Positions 51,226 through 59,729 of a stretch of 61,929 bases of DNA are shown in pieces. Position numbers and translations under genes: made by a program. This stretch comes from an uncultured Christensenella sp. (GTDB taxonomy: Bacteria; Bacillota; Clostridia; Christensenellales; Borkfalkiaceae). The notes under the pieces are model-generated. The model had not been told where the DNA came from. It did not search any database and saw only the letters and a list, made by a program, of their open reading frames with translations. The DNA is taken from the NCBI GenBank assembly GCA_910578065.1, contig CAJTPB010000011.1, forward strand, positions 1 through 61,929, given 5' to 3'. Position 1 is the stretch's first letter; each line of letters starts with the position of its first letter.

Positions 51226-51240
51226 GAAGGAGAGAATTTT

Positions 51241-52746
51241 ATGAGAGGGATCGAAACTCCCGTTGTTAAATTAAGAAGAAAAGTATTTGTAGAGGTCGCG
51301 CGCGTCGCGTACGAGTCGGAAAACGTAAACGACGATATCGAAGCGATTCCGTATAAGATCACGCCCAACGAAATTCCGCAGTACCGCGAAAGCATTTATC
51401 GGGAACGGGCGATTGCTTCCGAACGCGTGCGCCTTGCGATGGGCATGTCGCTTCGTCCGCAGGATAAGCCCGTGCATATTACGAGCGGGCTGGACGCAAG
51501 CAATATTTCCGATAAGTATTACGAACCGCCGCTCATGCAGGTGATCCCTTCCGCGTGCGATAAGTGCGAAGACAACGTTTACGAAGTAACAAATCAATGC
51601 CGCGGTTGTATGGAGCGCGCCTGCGCGACCGTATGCCCCAAAGGAGCAATCTCCGTCGATAAAGATGGGCGTTCGGTGATCGACCGCGAAAAGTGCATCA
51701 AATGCGGAAAGTGCAAATCCGCTTGCCCGTATAACGCGATTGCGCATAAGATCCGCCCGTGCGCCAACGCCTGCGGTGTAAAAGCGATTTCGAGCGACGC
51801 GCTGGGTCGGGCTTCCATCGACCCCGAAAAGTGCGTGGGGTGCGGGCAGTGTATGGTAAGCTGTCCGTTCGGCGCGATTGCAGATAAATCGCAGATTTTT
51901 CAGTTGATACGCGCCATGAAAAAGGGGGATGAAGTGGTTGCCGAGGTCGCGCCTGCGATCATCGGGCAGTTCGGCGCAAACGTTTCCCTGTGGAAGATCA
52001 AAGCGGCGTTAAAAGACTTGGGCTTTCGCGAAGTGTTCGAAGTTGCGCAGGGGGCTGACGTCGGCGCGGCGACCGAAGCGCACCATTACGCGACGGAAGT
52101 CGCAACGGGAAAAATTCCTTTCCTGTTGACTTCCTGCTGCCCCGCGTGGAGCATGCTTGCGAAAAAGCAGTTCCCCGAAATGGTAGAACGTGTATCCAGC
52201 GCGCTTACGCCCATGGTTGCAACGGCGCGTTCCATCAAGCAGAAAATGCCAAACGCGCGTGTGGTGTTTATCGGTCCGTGCGCGGCAAAGAAGTTAGAGG
52301 CTTCGCGCAGGACGGTGCGCAGCGACGTGGATTTTGTAATTACGTTCGAGGAACTGGCGGCAATGTTCGAAGCGCGCGGGATCGACTTTGCAACGTATGA
52401 AAAAGAAGAACCCATACACGACGCGACGGGCGCGGGCAGAGGATACGCCGTTGCGGGCGGGGTCGCTTCCGCGGTGGAACAGTGCATTCGCGAATACTAT
52501 CCCGAAGTCGAGGTGAAAATCGAGCATGCGGAAGGTTTGACGGAATGCCGTAAAATGCTTACTCTCGCCAAAGCGGGAAAGAAGAACGGCTGCCTGATCG
52601 AAGGAATGGGGTGCCCCGGTGGCTGCGTTGCGGGCGCGGGCACGAATATTCCCGTAGAAAAAGGGGCGGCTGCGGTAGAAAAGTTTACCTGCGATTCTTC
52701 CAAAAAACTGCCCGAAAAAGATTTGTACGAAATACAACTTCCTTAA
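51241..52746 (+). CDS. [FeFe] hydrogenase, group B-like
   Basis: 501 residues. The N-terminal region (1-95) is unassigned. Then ferredoxin-like clusters: CDKCEDNVYEVTNQCRGC, CATVCPKGA, CIKCGKCKSACP and CVGCGQCMVSCP. The H-cluster domain has TSCCPAW (L1), FIGPCAAKKLE (L2, with Gly-Pro in place of Met-Pro) and EGMGCPGGCVAGAG (L3, Gly in place of the common Ala). These variants match group B enzymes rather than CpI-type. It makes or oxidises H2, probably using ferredoxin. GAAGGAGAG precedes the ATG. Third gene of the Rex block. Confidence 0.9.
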   Translation: MRGIETPVVKLRRKVFVEVARVAYESENVNDDIEAIPYKITPNEIPQYRESIYRERAIASERVRLAMGMSLRPQDKPVHITSGLDASNISDKYYEPPLMQVIPSACDKCEDNVYEVTNQCRGCMERACATVCPKGAISVDKDGRSVIDREKCIKCGKCKSACPYNAIAHKIRPCANACGVKAISSDALGRASIDPEKCVGCGQCMVSCPFGAIADKSQIFQLIRAMKKGDEVVAEVAPAIIGQFGANVSLWKIKAALKDLGFREVFEVAQGADVGAATEAHHYATEVATGKIPFLLTSCCPAWSMLAKKQFPEMVERVSSALTPMVATARSIKQKMPNARVVFIGPCAAKKLEASRRTVRSDVDFVITFEELAAMFEARGIDFATYEKEEPIHDATGAGRGYAVAGGVASAVEQCIREYYPEVEVKIEHAEGLTECRKMLTLAKAGKKNGCLIEGMGCPGGCVAGAGTNIPVEKGAAAVEKFTCDSSKKLPEKDLYEIQLP

Positions 52747-52758
52747 AATTAGCGTAAA

Positions 52759-52795
52759 AACAGCGAATTGCAAGCGCAATTCGCTGTTTTTTATT
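52759..52795 (+). terminator. Terminator after the hydrogenase
   Basis: AACAGCGAATTGC / GCAATTCGCTGTT, AAGC loop, T-run. Confidence 0.88.
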
Positions 52796-52803
52796 GTTTT
52801 TAA

Positions 52804-52822
52804 AGTACTATGCGTAACATAA
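52804..52822 (+). repeat. Copy of the 19-bp intergenic motif
   Basis: AGTACTATGCGTAACATAA, five bases from the rplI stop. Confidence 0.7.
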
Positions 52823-52827
52823 TAGGC

Positions 52828-53271
52828 TTATGCGGGTACAACGCTTACGGTAATTTTGGCGCTTACGCCTTCCGTAAGTTTGATTTCTGCGGAAAACGCG
52901 CCCAACGTTTTGATCGCGTCTTTTAAAATGATTTTCTTTTTATCTATCTCGTAGCCGAGTTCAAAAAGGGCGGCGGCAACTTGCGCCGTGGTAACCGAGC
53001 CGAACGTTTTTCCGTTTTCTCCTACTTTGATCGCAACGGAAACTTCTTTACCGTTTATCTGCGCGGCAAGTTCTTTTAATGCTTTTAAGTTTTCCGCTTT
53101 ATGAAAAGCGTCCGCCTTGCGCTTTTGCTGAATCTCGTTGATCCCCGTAGAGGTGGCAATTTCAGCCAATCCCTTTTTTAATAAAAAGTTTTTTGCGTAT
53201 CCGTCCGAAACTTCGAGGATATCGCCTTTTTTTCCGCTGCCTTTTACGTCCGCTTTCAGAATTACTTTCAT
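52828..53271 (-). CDS. rplI: 50S ribosomal protein L9
   Basis: 147 residues. The N-terminal L9 domain (VILKADVKGSGKKGDILEVSDGYAKNFLLKKGLA) is followed by a central helix and C-terminal domain (GKTFGSVTTAQVAAAL, KKIILKDAIKTLGAFSAEIKL). GGAG precedes the ATG. It stands alone rather than next to dnaB or gdpP as is common. Confidence 0.97.
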   Translation of the reverse strand: MKVILKADVKGSGKKGDILEVSDGYAKNFLLKKGLAEIATSTGINEIQQKRKADAFHKAENLKALKELAAQINGKEVSVAIKVGENGKTFGSVTTAQVAAALFELGYEIDKKKIILKDAIKTLGAFSAEIKLTEGVSAKITVSVVPA

Positions 53272-53382
53272 CGCCGTAAACTCCTTTGTTTTTATTTATT
53301 TTACCCGCTGACAAACAATTTGTCAACCGTTTTGTTAAATTCCGAAAAAATGGGAATAATAAAGTAGAAGGAGGGAATGCAA

Positions 53383-53544
53383 ATGGAAAAGACGATTAAC
53401 TGCGGTGTTTCCTGCGGCGTGACCGAGTGCAAGTTCAACAACGACGGTATGAGCTGTACGCTGGATAAAATCCACGTTGGCAATACCTGCGATTGCACCG
53501 CCGAACATTGCACCTGTTGCGACAGCTATCAGAAGAGAAGATAA
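53383..53544 (+). CDS. DUF1540 small Cys-rich protein
   Basis: 53 residues with nine Cys: N-C-GVS-C-GVTE-C-KFNNDGMS-C, then the T-C-D-C and H-C-T-CC groups. The spacing fits the DUF1540 metal-binding family of spore-forming Clostridia, which often carry one or two such units. AAGGAGGG is well spaced to ATG 53383; ATG 53377 is too close. Function unknown. Confidence 0.85.
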   Translation: MEKTINCGVSCGVTECKFNNDGMSCTLDKIHVGNTCDCTAEHCTCCDSYQKRR

Positions 53545-53559
53545 GCATGTCGGCAAAAA

Positions 53560-53593
53560 AGCGATATCCGAATACTTCGGATATCGCTTTTTT
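53560..53593 (+). terminator. Terminator after DUF1540
   Basis: GCGATATCCGAA / TTCGGATATCGC, TAC loop, seven or more Ts. Confidence 0.9.
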
Positions 53594-53758
53594 TAATAAA
53601 ATTGAAAATGCGTATTGACAAATATTATATTAGTGATATAAAAAAAGAGAAAAAAGCGTTTTAAATCGTTTATCGCTATGAGCAATTTGACTTAGGGTAA
53701 AGTGTTCCTCCGAGTATCAATTTTAGCGCGCCGTTTCTTACTTTTTTGGAGAAATATT

Positions 53759-53797
53759 ATGGTGAACCGCTTACCGTATATTGTTAAAGTTAAATAG
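53759..53797 (+). CDS. Possible 12-residue upstream ORF
   Basis: MVNRLPYIVKVK with TTGGAG eight bases before the ATG; it stops nine bases before the next ATG. It may only couple translation to the next gene. A TTGACA (about 53615) with a TATAAA 16 bp on is the probable promoter. The rest of 53594-53758 shows nothing else. Confidence 0.3.
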   Translation: MVNRLPYIVKVK

Positions 53798-53805
53798 GAG
53801 ATTTT

Positions 53806-53979
53806 ATGAAGGGTATAAAATGGATGTTGTTGGGGATCGCGATCATGCTGGTAGGGATCGTAATGGCAATCGCTTCCGCGCCCGATCGGCAAGGGGTGGG
53901 GATTGCGGGCATCGTGATCGGCTCAGTCGGGTTTTTCATCGTGCTTTACGGCTTTTTCCGCAAACACGATAACGATTAA
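53806..53979 (+). CDS. Small two-TM membrane protein (57 aa)
   Basis: Sequence runs MKGIKWMLLGIAIMLVGIVM..., with two hydrophobic segments (5-24 and 31-51) joined by APDRQG and a charged tail KHDND. AGGAG five bases before the ATG. Similar small membrane proteins are common in Clostridia but I cannot assign a role. Ends at a strong hairpin. Confidence 0.7.
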   Translation: MKGIKWMLLGIAIMLVGIVMAIASAPDRQGVGIAGIVIGSVGFFIVLYGFFRKHDND

Positions 53980-53983
53980 AAAT

Positions 53984-54011
53984 CGCCCCCGCAATAAGCG
54001 GGGGCGTTTAC
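53984..54011. terminator. Terminator between the small membrane protein and the NUDIX gene
   Basis: CGCCCCCGC / GCGGGGGCG, AATAA loop, T-rich on the right. Confidence 0.8.
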
Positions 54012-54014
54012 TTT

Positions 54015-54509
54015 TTATTTGCGTTTTCCAAGTTCGTTCAGCGCGCCGTTTAAAAAGTATTCGGCAGTCGAATTTTTGCGTATCAACTCTTTTGCTTCGG
54101 CGGGGGTGCACCAGCGCGCTTCCGTCAACTCGTTTTCGTTCAGTTCGATCGCGCCTTCGTCTGCGGTAACGATAAAATTCAGCATTAAAACGTCTTTCGC
54201 ATCGTGATAGCGGGAACCGAAGTATCTCCATTTGATTGCGTTCAGTTTGGTTTCTTCTTTAATTTCGCGCGGGATCGCCTTTTCTGCATTTTCGCCCTTT
54301 TTAATATAGCCCGCAATCAGCGTATAGTCGTTTTCGTTTACGTGTTTTGCAAGTAAAATTTTATCTTCCGCGCGGTTGACGACCGTCATCGATACCGCAA
54401 CGGGGAAAAGCGGAAATTTAAACGTTCCGCATTTGGGGCAGAAGGGAACCAAACCTTCCTGTTCTACAAAGCGAAGCACGGTTTTTTCGCCGCAGTCTCT
54501 GCAATACAT
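54015..54509 (-). CDS. Zinc-ribbon NUDIX hydrolase (NudC-like)
   Basis: 164 residues. An N-terminal zinc ribbon (YCRDCG ... FCPKCG, residues 2-28) precedes the NUDIX fold. The NUDIX box GYIKKGENAEKAIPREIKEE has the metal Glu residues; the usual Gly after EEx is Lys here. The SQPWPFPxS motif of true NudC NAD pyrophosphatases is not present, so a dinucleotide or nucleotide pyrophosphatase of unknown substrate is safest. Confidence 0.82.
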   Translation of the reverse strand: MYCRDCGEKTVLRFVEQEGLVPFCPKCGTFKFPLFPVAVSMTVVNRAEDKILLAKHVNENDYTLIAGYIKKGENAEKAIPREIKEETKLNAIKWRYFGSRYHDAKDVLMLNFIVTADEGAIELNENELTEARWCTPAEAKELIRKNSTAEYFLNGALNELGKRK

Positions 54510-54769
54510 TGTTTGAATCTTCCTGTTTTTTCTTGTTATTTTACCACTTTTTCCTGTAAAAAGTCAACTGTTTTATGTGAAAAACGCGCGATATTCTCCT
54601 TTCACGCAATTTTCACTTCTGCAATTTTCGGCAAATTTCGCAAAAAGCAAATTTTCCCGTTCGGCGCGGAGATTTTCGCCCGTACCGCTTGACAATTTAA
54701 GCCGTTCCGTTATATAATAAAACGTATTTTGTCGGCAATATTTTGCCGTATCAACAAGGAGGAAACGGA
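54510..54769 (+). promoter_or_regulatory. purA upstream region and promoter
   Basis: TTGACA (54689-54694), 18 bp, TATAAT (54713-54718), about 45 nt of leader with AAGGAGG. CGGCAATATTTTGCCG (54733-54748) is a small hairpin. No purine riboswitch or PurBox pair recognised. The rest is unremarkable. Confidence 0.65.
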
Positions 54770-56041
54770 ATGCTTACGTCTATTTGCGGAATCAACTGGG
54801 GGGACGAAGGAAAGGGAAAGATGGTGGATTATCTTTCCGAATCTTACGATATCGTATGCCGTTATCAAGGGGGTAACAATGCGGGGCATACCGTAATAAA
54901 CGACCAGGGGAAGTTTATTTTAAATTTGCTTCCTTCGGGAATTTTGCGCGAGAACGTTGTAAACGTGCTCGGCAACGGTATGGTGATCGATATCAAGCAC
55001 CTTACCGAAGAAGCGGGCAGGCTGCGCGAACAGGGAATCCGCATTACGCCCGAAAATTTGAAGATAAGCGATAAAGCGGTAATCACCATGCCTTACCATG
55101 TTTTAATGGACTGCTTGGAAGAAGATCGCCTTGCGGACAAAAAATTCGGTTCGACCCGCCGCGGCATTGCGCCCGTTTATGCGGATAAATATATGAAAAA
55201 AGCCTTCCGCATGGGGGATTTGCTGCATCCCGATCGGTTATATGCGCGGGTGAACGATATTCTCGAATGGAAAAATTTGACGGTGACGGGCGGATACGGT
55301 CATGCTCCCATTACGGCGGAAGAAGTAATCGCATACTTTAAAAAATACGGCGAACCACTGAAAGAGTATATCTGCGATACGGGATTGTATTTGAACGAGG
55401 CGAACAAAGCGGGCAAAAAAATCATGTTCGAAGCGCAGCTCGGAGCCCTTCGCGATATCGATTTCGGGATTTATCCGTATACTTCCAGTTCTTCTACCAT
55501 TGCGGCGTATGCGCCCATCGGGGCGGGGGTGCCCAATTTAAAGCTGGATAAATCTATCGGCATTATGAAGGCTTATTCCACCTGTGTGGGCGAAGGTCCT
55601 TTTACGGCGGAATACTTCGGCGAACAGGCGGAAAAACTGCGTGCGGCGGGCGGAGAATACGGCGCGGCGACGGGCAGACCGAGAAGAGTAGGACCGTTCG
55701 ACGTGGTTGCTTCCGCATACGGCATTCGCTGCCAAGGGGCGGACGAAGTTGTTTTAACCAAACTCGATATTCTTTCTTGCTATGAAGAGTTGGAAGTATG
55801 CACGGCGTACGAGTTAGACGGAAAGATCATTCACGATTTCCCTTATCCCGACGCGCTCGATAAGTGCAAACCGGTATTCGAGAAGGTAAAGGGCTGGAAT
55901 TGCGATATTTCCAAATGCAGAAAAAAGGAAGATCTGCCCAAAGAAGCGCTCGATTACGTGAAATATATCGAAAAGGCTTGCGATTGCCGTATTACATATG
56001 TGGCGGTCGGCGCAGAGCGCGACGCCGTGATCAAACTGTAA
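54770..56041 (+). CDS. purA: Adenylosuccinate synthetase
   Basis: 423 residues from ATG 54770. GINWGDEGKGKMVDYL (GTP loop with catalytic Asp), QGGNNAGHTV with catalytic His, GSTRRGIAPVYADK, and the C-terminal TGRPRRVGPFDVVASAYG. Makes adenylosuccinate from IMP and Asp. First gene of a tightly packed run with dapF and pyrG. Confidence 0.97.
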   Translation: MLTSICGINWGDEGKGKMVDYLSESYDIVCRYQGGNNAGHTVINDQGKFILNLLPSGILRENVVNVLGNGMVIDIKHLTEEAGRLREQGIRITPENLKISDKAVITMPYHVLMDCLEEDRLADKKFGSTRRGIAPVYADKYMKKAFRMGDLLHPDRLYARVNDILEWKNLTVTGGYGHAPITAEEVIAYFKKYGEPLKEYICDTGLYLNEANKAGKKIMFEAQLGALRDIDFGIYPYTSSSSTIAAYAPIGAGVPNLKLDKSIGIMKAYSTCVGEGPFTAEYFGEQAEKLRAAGGEYGAATGRPRRVGPFDVVASAYGIRCQGADEVVLTKLDILSCYEELEVCTAYELDGKIIHDFPYPDALDKCKPVFEKVKGWNCDISKCRKKEDLPKEALDYVKYIEKACDCRITYVAVGAERDAVIKL

Positions 56042-56044
56042 TCT

Positions 56045-56881
56045 ATGCTTAGAAAGTTTTACAAGATGCACGGCATCGGAAACGACTATATTTATTTTAA
56101 CTGTTTTCAAGGGGAAATTTCCAATCCTTCCGAACTTTCCGTGCGCCTTTCCGATCGGCATTTTTCTATCGGCGGCGACGGGGTGATTTTGGTTTGCCCG
56201 AGTAAGGTGGCGGATGGAAAAATGCGCATGTTCAACGCGGACGGAAGCGAGGGGAAAATGTGCGGCAACGGCATTCGCTGCGTGGGCAAATTTTTATACG
56301 AAGTTGTAGGGATCCGCAAAGATACGCTTACCGTAGAAACGTTAAGCGGCATTAAGACGCTGCGCCTTTGGGTGAAAGACGGCGCCGTGAAATCGGTTAC
56401 CGTGCAAATGGGCAAAGCGGAATTGAACCCGAAGAAGATCCCCGCAAAGTTCGAAGGGGAAAGCGCGGTCGCCGCGCCCTTATCGGTGGGCGGAAAGAGG
56501 TATTCGGTAACCTGCGTTTCGATGGGCAATCCCCATTGCGTGGTGTTTCAAGACCCCGATAAAACGCAGCTGGAAAAAATCGGACCGCTGTTCGAAAAGC
56601 ATGAATGTTTTCCCGAAAGCGTAAATACCGAATTTGTTTCGGTCGCGGGAAAAAACGAACTGAACATGCGCGTGTGGGAGCGGGGCAGCGGCGAAACGTT
56701 CGCCTGCGGAACGGGCGCGTGCGCGGCGACCGTTGCCGCCGTATTGAACGGTTATTGCGACAAAGGGGAAGATATCACCGTGCACTTGCGCGGCGGGGAT
56801 CTGATCATCCGTTATACCGATGACGGAGTATCGATGACGGGAGAAGCCGCGTTCGCGTTTACAGGCGAAGCGGAAATATAA
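56045..56881 (+). CDS. dapF: Diaminopimelate epimerase
   Basis: 278 residues. Two catalytic Cys, in GKMCGNGIRCVGKFLYE (about 80) and FACGTGACAATVAA (about 220), with the start motif KMHGIGNDYIYF. Converts LL- to meso-DAP. Only three bases after purA and upstream of pyrG; dapL follows two genes on, so lysine/wall synthesis is grouped here. Confidence 0.96.
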   Translation: MLRKFYKMHGIGNDYIYFNCFQGEISNPSELSVRLSDRHFSIGGDGVILVCPSKVADGKMRMFNADGSEGKMCGNGIRCVGKFLYEVVGIRKDTLTVETLSGIKTLRLWVKDGAVKSVTVQMGKAELNPKKIPAKFEGESAVAAPLSVGGKRYSVTCVSMGNPHCVVFQDPDKTQLEKIGPLFEKHECFPESVNTEFVSVAGKNELNMRVWERGSGETFACGTGACAATVAAVLNGYCDKGEDITVHLRGGDLIIRYTDDGVSMTGEAAFAFTGEAEI

Positions 56882-56908
56882 AACACAACTAAGAACGGGA
56901 GAATACGT

Positions 56909-58513
56909 ATGACGAAGTATATTTTTGTAACGGGCGGCGTTGTTTCGGGGCTCGGAAAGGGGATCACGGCGGCTTCCTTAGGTCGGCTTTTAAAAATGCG
57001 CGGCTATAAGGTCGCTTCGCAGAAGTTAGACCCCTATATCAATATCGACCCCGGCACGATGAGCCCTTATCAGCACGGCGAAGTGTTCGTTACCGAAGAC
57101 GGTGCGGAAACCGATCTCGATTTGGGACATTACGAGCGGTTTATCGACGAAAATTTAAACCGCTTTTCCAACCTTACCACGGGAAAAGTATATTGGAACG
57201 TATTAAACAAAGAGCGCAACGGGGAATACCTCGGTCAAACGGTGCAGGTGATCCCGCACGTTACAAACGAAATCAAATCGTTCATCTATCAAGTAGGCAA
57301 ATCGACGGGCGCGGATATCGTAATTACCGAAATCGGCGGCACTACGGGCGATATCGAAAGCCAACCGTTTATCGAAGCAATCCGTCAAGTTTCGCGCGAG
57401 GTAGGGCGGGATAACTGCTGTTTTATTCATGTAACCTTAGTGCCGTATATTTCAGGCTCGTGCGAGTTTAAAAGCAAGCCTACCCAGCATTCGGTTAAAG
57501 AATTGCAGGGCATGGGGATCAATCCCGACATCATCGTTCCGCGCGTGGACGAGCCGATGCCCGAAAGCATTCGCGAAAAAATTGCAATGTTCTGCAACGT
57601 CGCGCCCGAATGCTGCATCGAAAATATGACCGTTCCCGTGCTTTACGAAGCGCCTATGATGCTTGAAAAGAGTAATCTGTCTGACATAGTATGTAAAATT
57701 CTGCACCTTGAACCCAATCAGATCGACATGAGCGAATGGGAAGAGATGCTCGCGCGCATTCACGCGCGCAGTAAAACGGTAAAAATCGCGCTGTGCGGCA
57801 AATACGTGCAGCTGCACGACGCGTATCTTTCGGTTGCGGAAGCGCTAGCGCACGGCGGATACGAAACGGATGCAAAGGTAGATATCGAATGGGTCGATAC
57901 CGAAACGATCACCGCAAAAAACGTGGAAAAGCTGTTGAAAGACGTAGACGGCGTGCTTGTTCCCGGCGGATTCGGCAATCGCGGCGTAGAAGGAAAGATT
58001 TTGGCATGTAAGTATGCGCGCGAGCATAATATTCCTTATTTGGGCATTTGCTTGGGCATGCAGATCGCGGTGATCGAATTTGCGCGTTCGGTGCTCGGTT
58101 ATGCGGATGCGAACTCTTCCGAATTTTATCCCGAAGGGCAGCATTCGGTCATCGATTTAATGCCCGATCAATACGGCGTTAAAATGGGCGGAACCATGCG
58201 TTTGGGCGCGTATCCCTGCGCGGTTTTGGGCGAACGCATGAAAGAAGCTTACGGCGAAGATCTGGTGCAGGAACGCCACCGCCACAGATTCGAGTTCAAC
58301 AACGAGTATCGTGAGGAATTCGAAAAAAACGGTATGAAGATTGCGGGCACTTCGCCCGACGGAACGCTGTGCGAAGCGGTAGAATACCCGAAAAACGATT
58401 TCTTCGTGGGCGTGCAGTTCCACCCCGAATTCAAATCCCGCCCCAACGGAGCACACCCGCTTTTCCGCGAATTTATCCGTCACGCGGTAAAGCGCATGGA
58501 AAGCAAATCTTAA
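56909..58513 (+). CDS. pyrG: CTP synthase
   Basis: 534 residues. Synthase half: GGVVSGLGKGITAASLGRLL P-loop, LDPYINIDPGTM, EIGGTTGDIES. Glutaminase half: GGFGNRGVEGK, the nucleophile in LGICLGMQIAVIE, and HPEFKSRP. Makes CTP from UTP. No attenuator-type G-run or terminator before it, so the Bacillus pyrG reiterative mechanism is not evident. Confidence 0.97.
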   Translation: MTKYIFVTGGVVSGLGKGITAASLGRLLKMRGYKVASQKLDPYINIDPGTMSPYQHGEVFVTEDGAETDLDLGHYERFIDENLNRFSNLTTGKVYWNVLNKERNGEYLGQTVQVIPHVTNEIKSFIYQVGKSTGADIVITEIGGTTGDIESQPFIEAIRQVSREVGRDNCCFIHVTLVPYISGSCEFKSKPTQHSVKELQGMGINPDIIVPRVDEPMPESIREKIAMFCNVAPECCIENMTVPVLYEAPMMLEKSNLSDIVCKILHLEPNQIDMSEWEEMLARIHARSKTVKIALCGKYVQLHDAYLSVAEALAHGGYETDAKVDIEWVDTETITAKNVEKLLKDVDGVLVPGGFGNRGVEGKILACKYAREHNIPYLGICLGMQIAVIEFARSVLGYADANSSEFYPEGQHSVIDLMPDQYGVKMGGTMRLGAYPCAVLGERMKEAYGEDLVQERHRHRFEFNNEYREEFEKNGMKIAGTSPDGTLCEAVEYPKNDFFVGVQFHPEFKSRPNGAHPLFREFIRHAVKRMESKS

Positions 58514-58529
58514 AATATTTGGGAAATTT

Positions 58530-59729
58530 ATGTTGAAGATCAATTCCAATTTTCTTAACTTAAAAGACAGTTATTTGTTCGCGACGGTGGGAAAAAAGAC
58601 CGCCGCTTATAAAAAGGAACACCCCGAAAAGGACGTGATCCGTTTAAGCATCGGCGACGTAACGCTGCCGCTTGCCCCCGTCGTTGTAGAGGCGATGCAC
58701 AAGGCGGTAGACGATATGTCCCGCCGCGAAACGTTTAAGGGGTACGGACCCGATCAGTACTGTTACGGGTACGAATCGCTCATCCGCTCCATTTTGGGCA
58801 GTTATGCTCGCAAAGGGGTTCAGTTGCAGCCTTCCGAAGTATTCGTTTCCGACGGCGCCAAGTCCGACTGCGGAAACATTTTAAATATCTTTTCGGGGGA
58901 GAACACGGTGCTCGTGCCCGATCCCGTATATCCCGTTTACGTCGATACCAACGTGATGGACGGCAGAAACATCGTTTATATGAATGCGAATGCCGAAAAC
59001 GGCTTTTTGCCCATGCCCGACGAGGGGGTAAACGCCGACATCATATATTTGTGTTCCCCCAACAATCCCACGGGCGCGGCGTACTCGCGCGAGCAGCTGA
59101 AAGTTTGGGTGGATTATGCTTTAAAGCGCAACGCCGTGATCTTATACGACGCGGCGTACGAATATTTCGTTACCGATAAGTCGCTTGCGCGCAGCATTTA
59201 CGAGGTAGAGGGCGCGCAGCAGTGCGCTATCGAAATTTGTTCTTATTCCAAAACGGCGGGCTTTACGGGGGTGCGCTGCGGGTATACCGTCGTGCCGCAG
59301 GCGCTCGTGCGGGAAGGCGTTTCGCTGAACAAGCTTTGGGCGCGCAGGCAGTCTACCAAGTTTAACGGCGTTTCGTACGTAACGCAGATGGGCGCGGCTG
59401 CCGTATTTACCGAAGAGGGCGAACGGCAGATTTCGGAAAATTTAAACTATTACCGCAAGAATGCGCAAACGATCGCGCAGTGTCTTGACGAGCTGGACAT
59501 TTGGTACACTGGCGGTAAAAATTCCCCTTATATATGGCTGAAATGTCCGAACGGCATGGAGAGCTGGGCGTTTTTCGATTACTTGCTCGAAAACGCGAAC
59601 GTCGTCGGTACGCCGGGAAGCGGCTTCGGCAAAAACGGAGAAGGGTATTTCCGCTTAACGGCATTCGGCAGCGCGGAATCCACGCGCGAGGCTTGCCGCC
59701 GCATAAAAGCGTTATTGGAGAAGAAATGA
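58530..59729 (+). CDS. dapL: LL-diaminopimelate aminotransferase
   Basis: 399 residues, class I PLP aminotransferase. INSNFLNLKDSYLFATVGKK start typical of DapL, RLSIGDVTLPLAP, CSPNNPTGA, and the PLP Lys in EICSYSKTAGFTGVRCGY. Makes LL-DAP directly from tetrahydrodipicolinate, bypassing DapD/C/E, as in many Clostridia. Overlaps malQ as ATGA. Confidence 0.96.
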   Translation: MLKINSNFLNLKDSYLFATVGKKTAAYKKEHPEKDVIRLSIGDVTLPLAPVVVEAMHKAVDDMSRRETFKGYGPDQYCYGYESLIRSILGSYARKGVQLQPSEVFVSDGAKSDCGNILNIFSGENTVLVPDPVYPVYVDTNVMDGRNIVYMNANAENGFLPMPDEGVNADIIYLCSPNNPTGAAYSREQLKVWVDYALKRNAVILYDAAYEYFVTDKSLARSIYEVEGAQQCAIEICSYSKTAGFTGVRCGYTVVPQALVREGVSLNKLWARRQSTKFNGVSYVTQMGAAAVFTEEGERQISENLNYYRKNAQTIAQCLDELDIWYTGGKNSPYIWLKCPNGMESWAFFDYLLENANVVGTPGSGFGKNGEGYFRLTAFGSAESTREACRRIKALLEKK

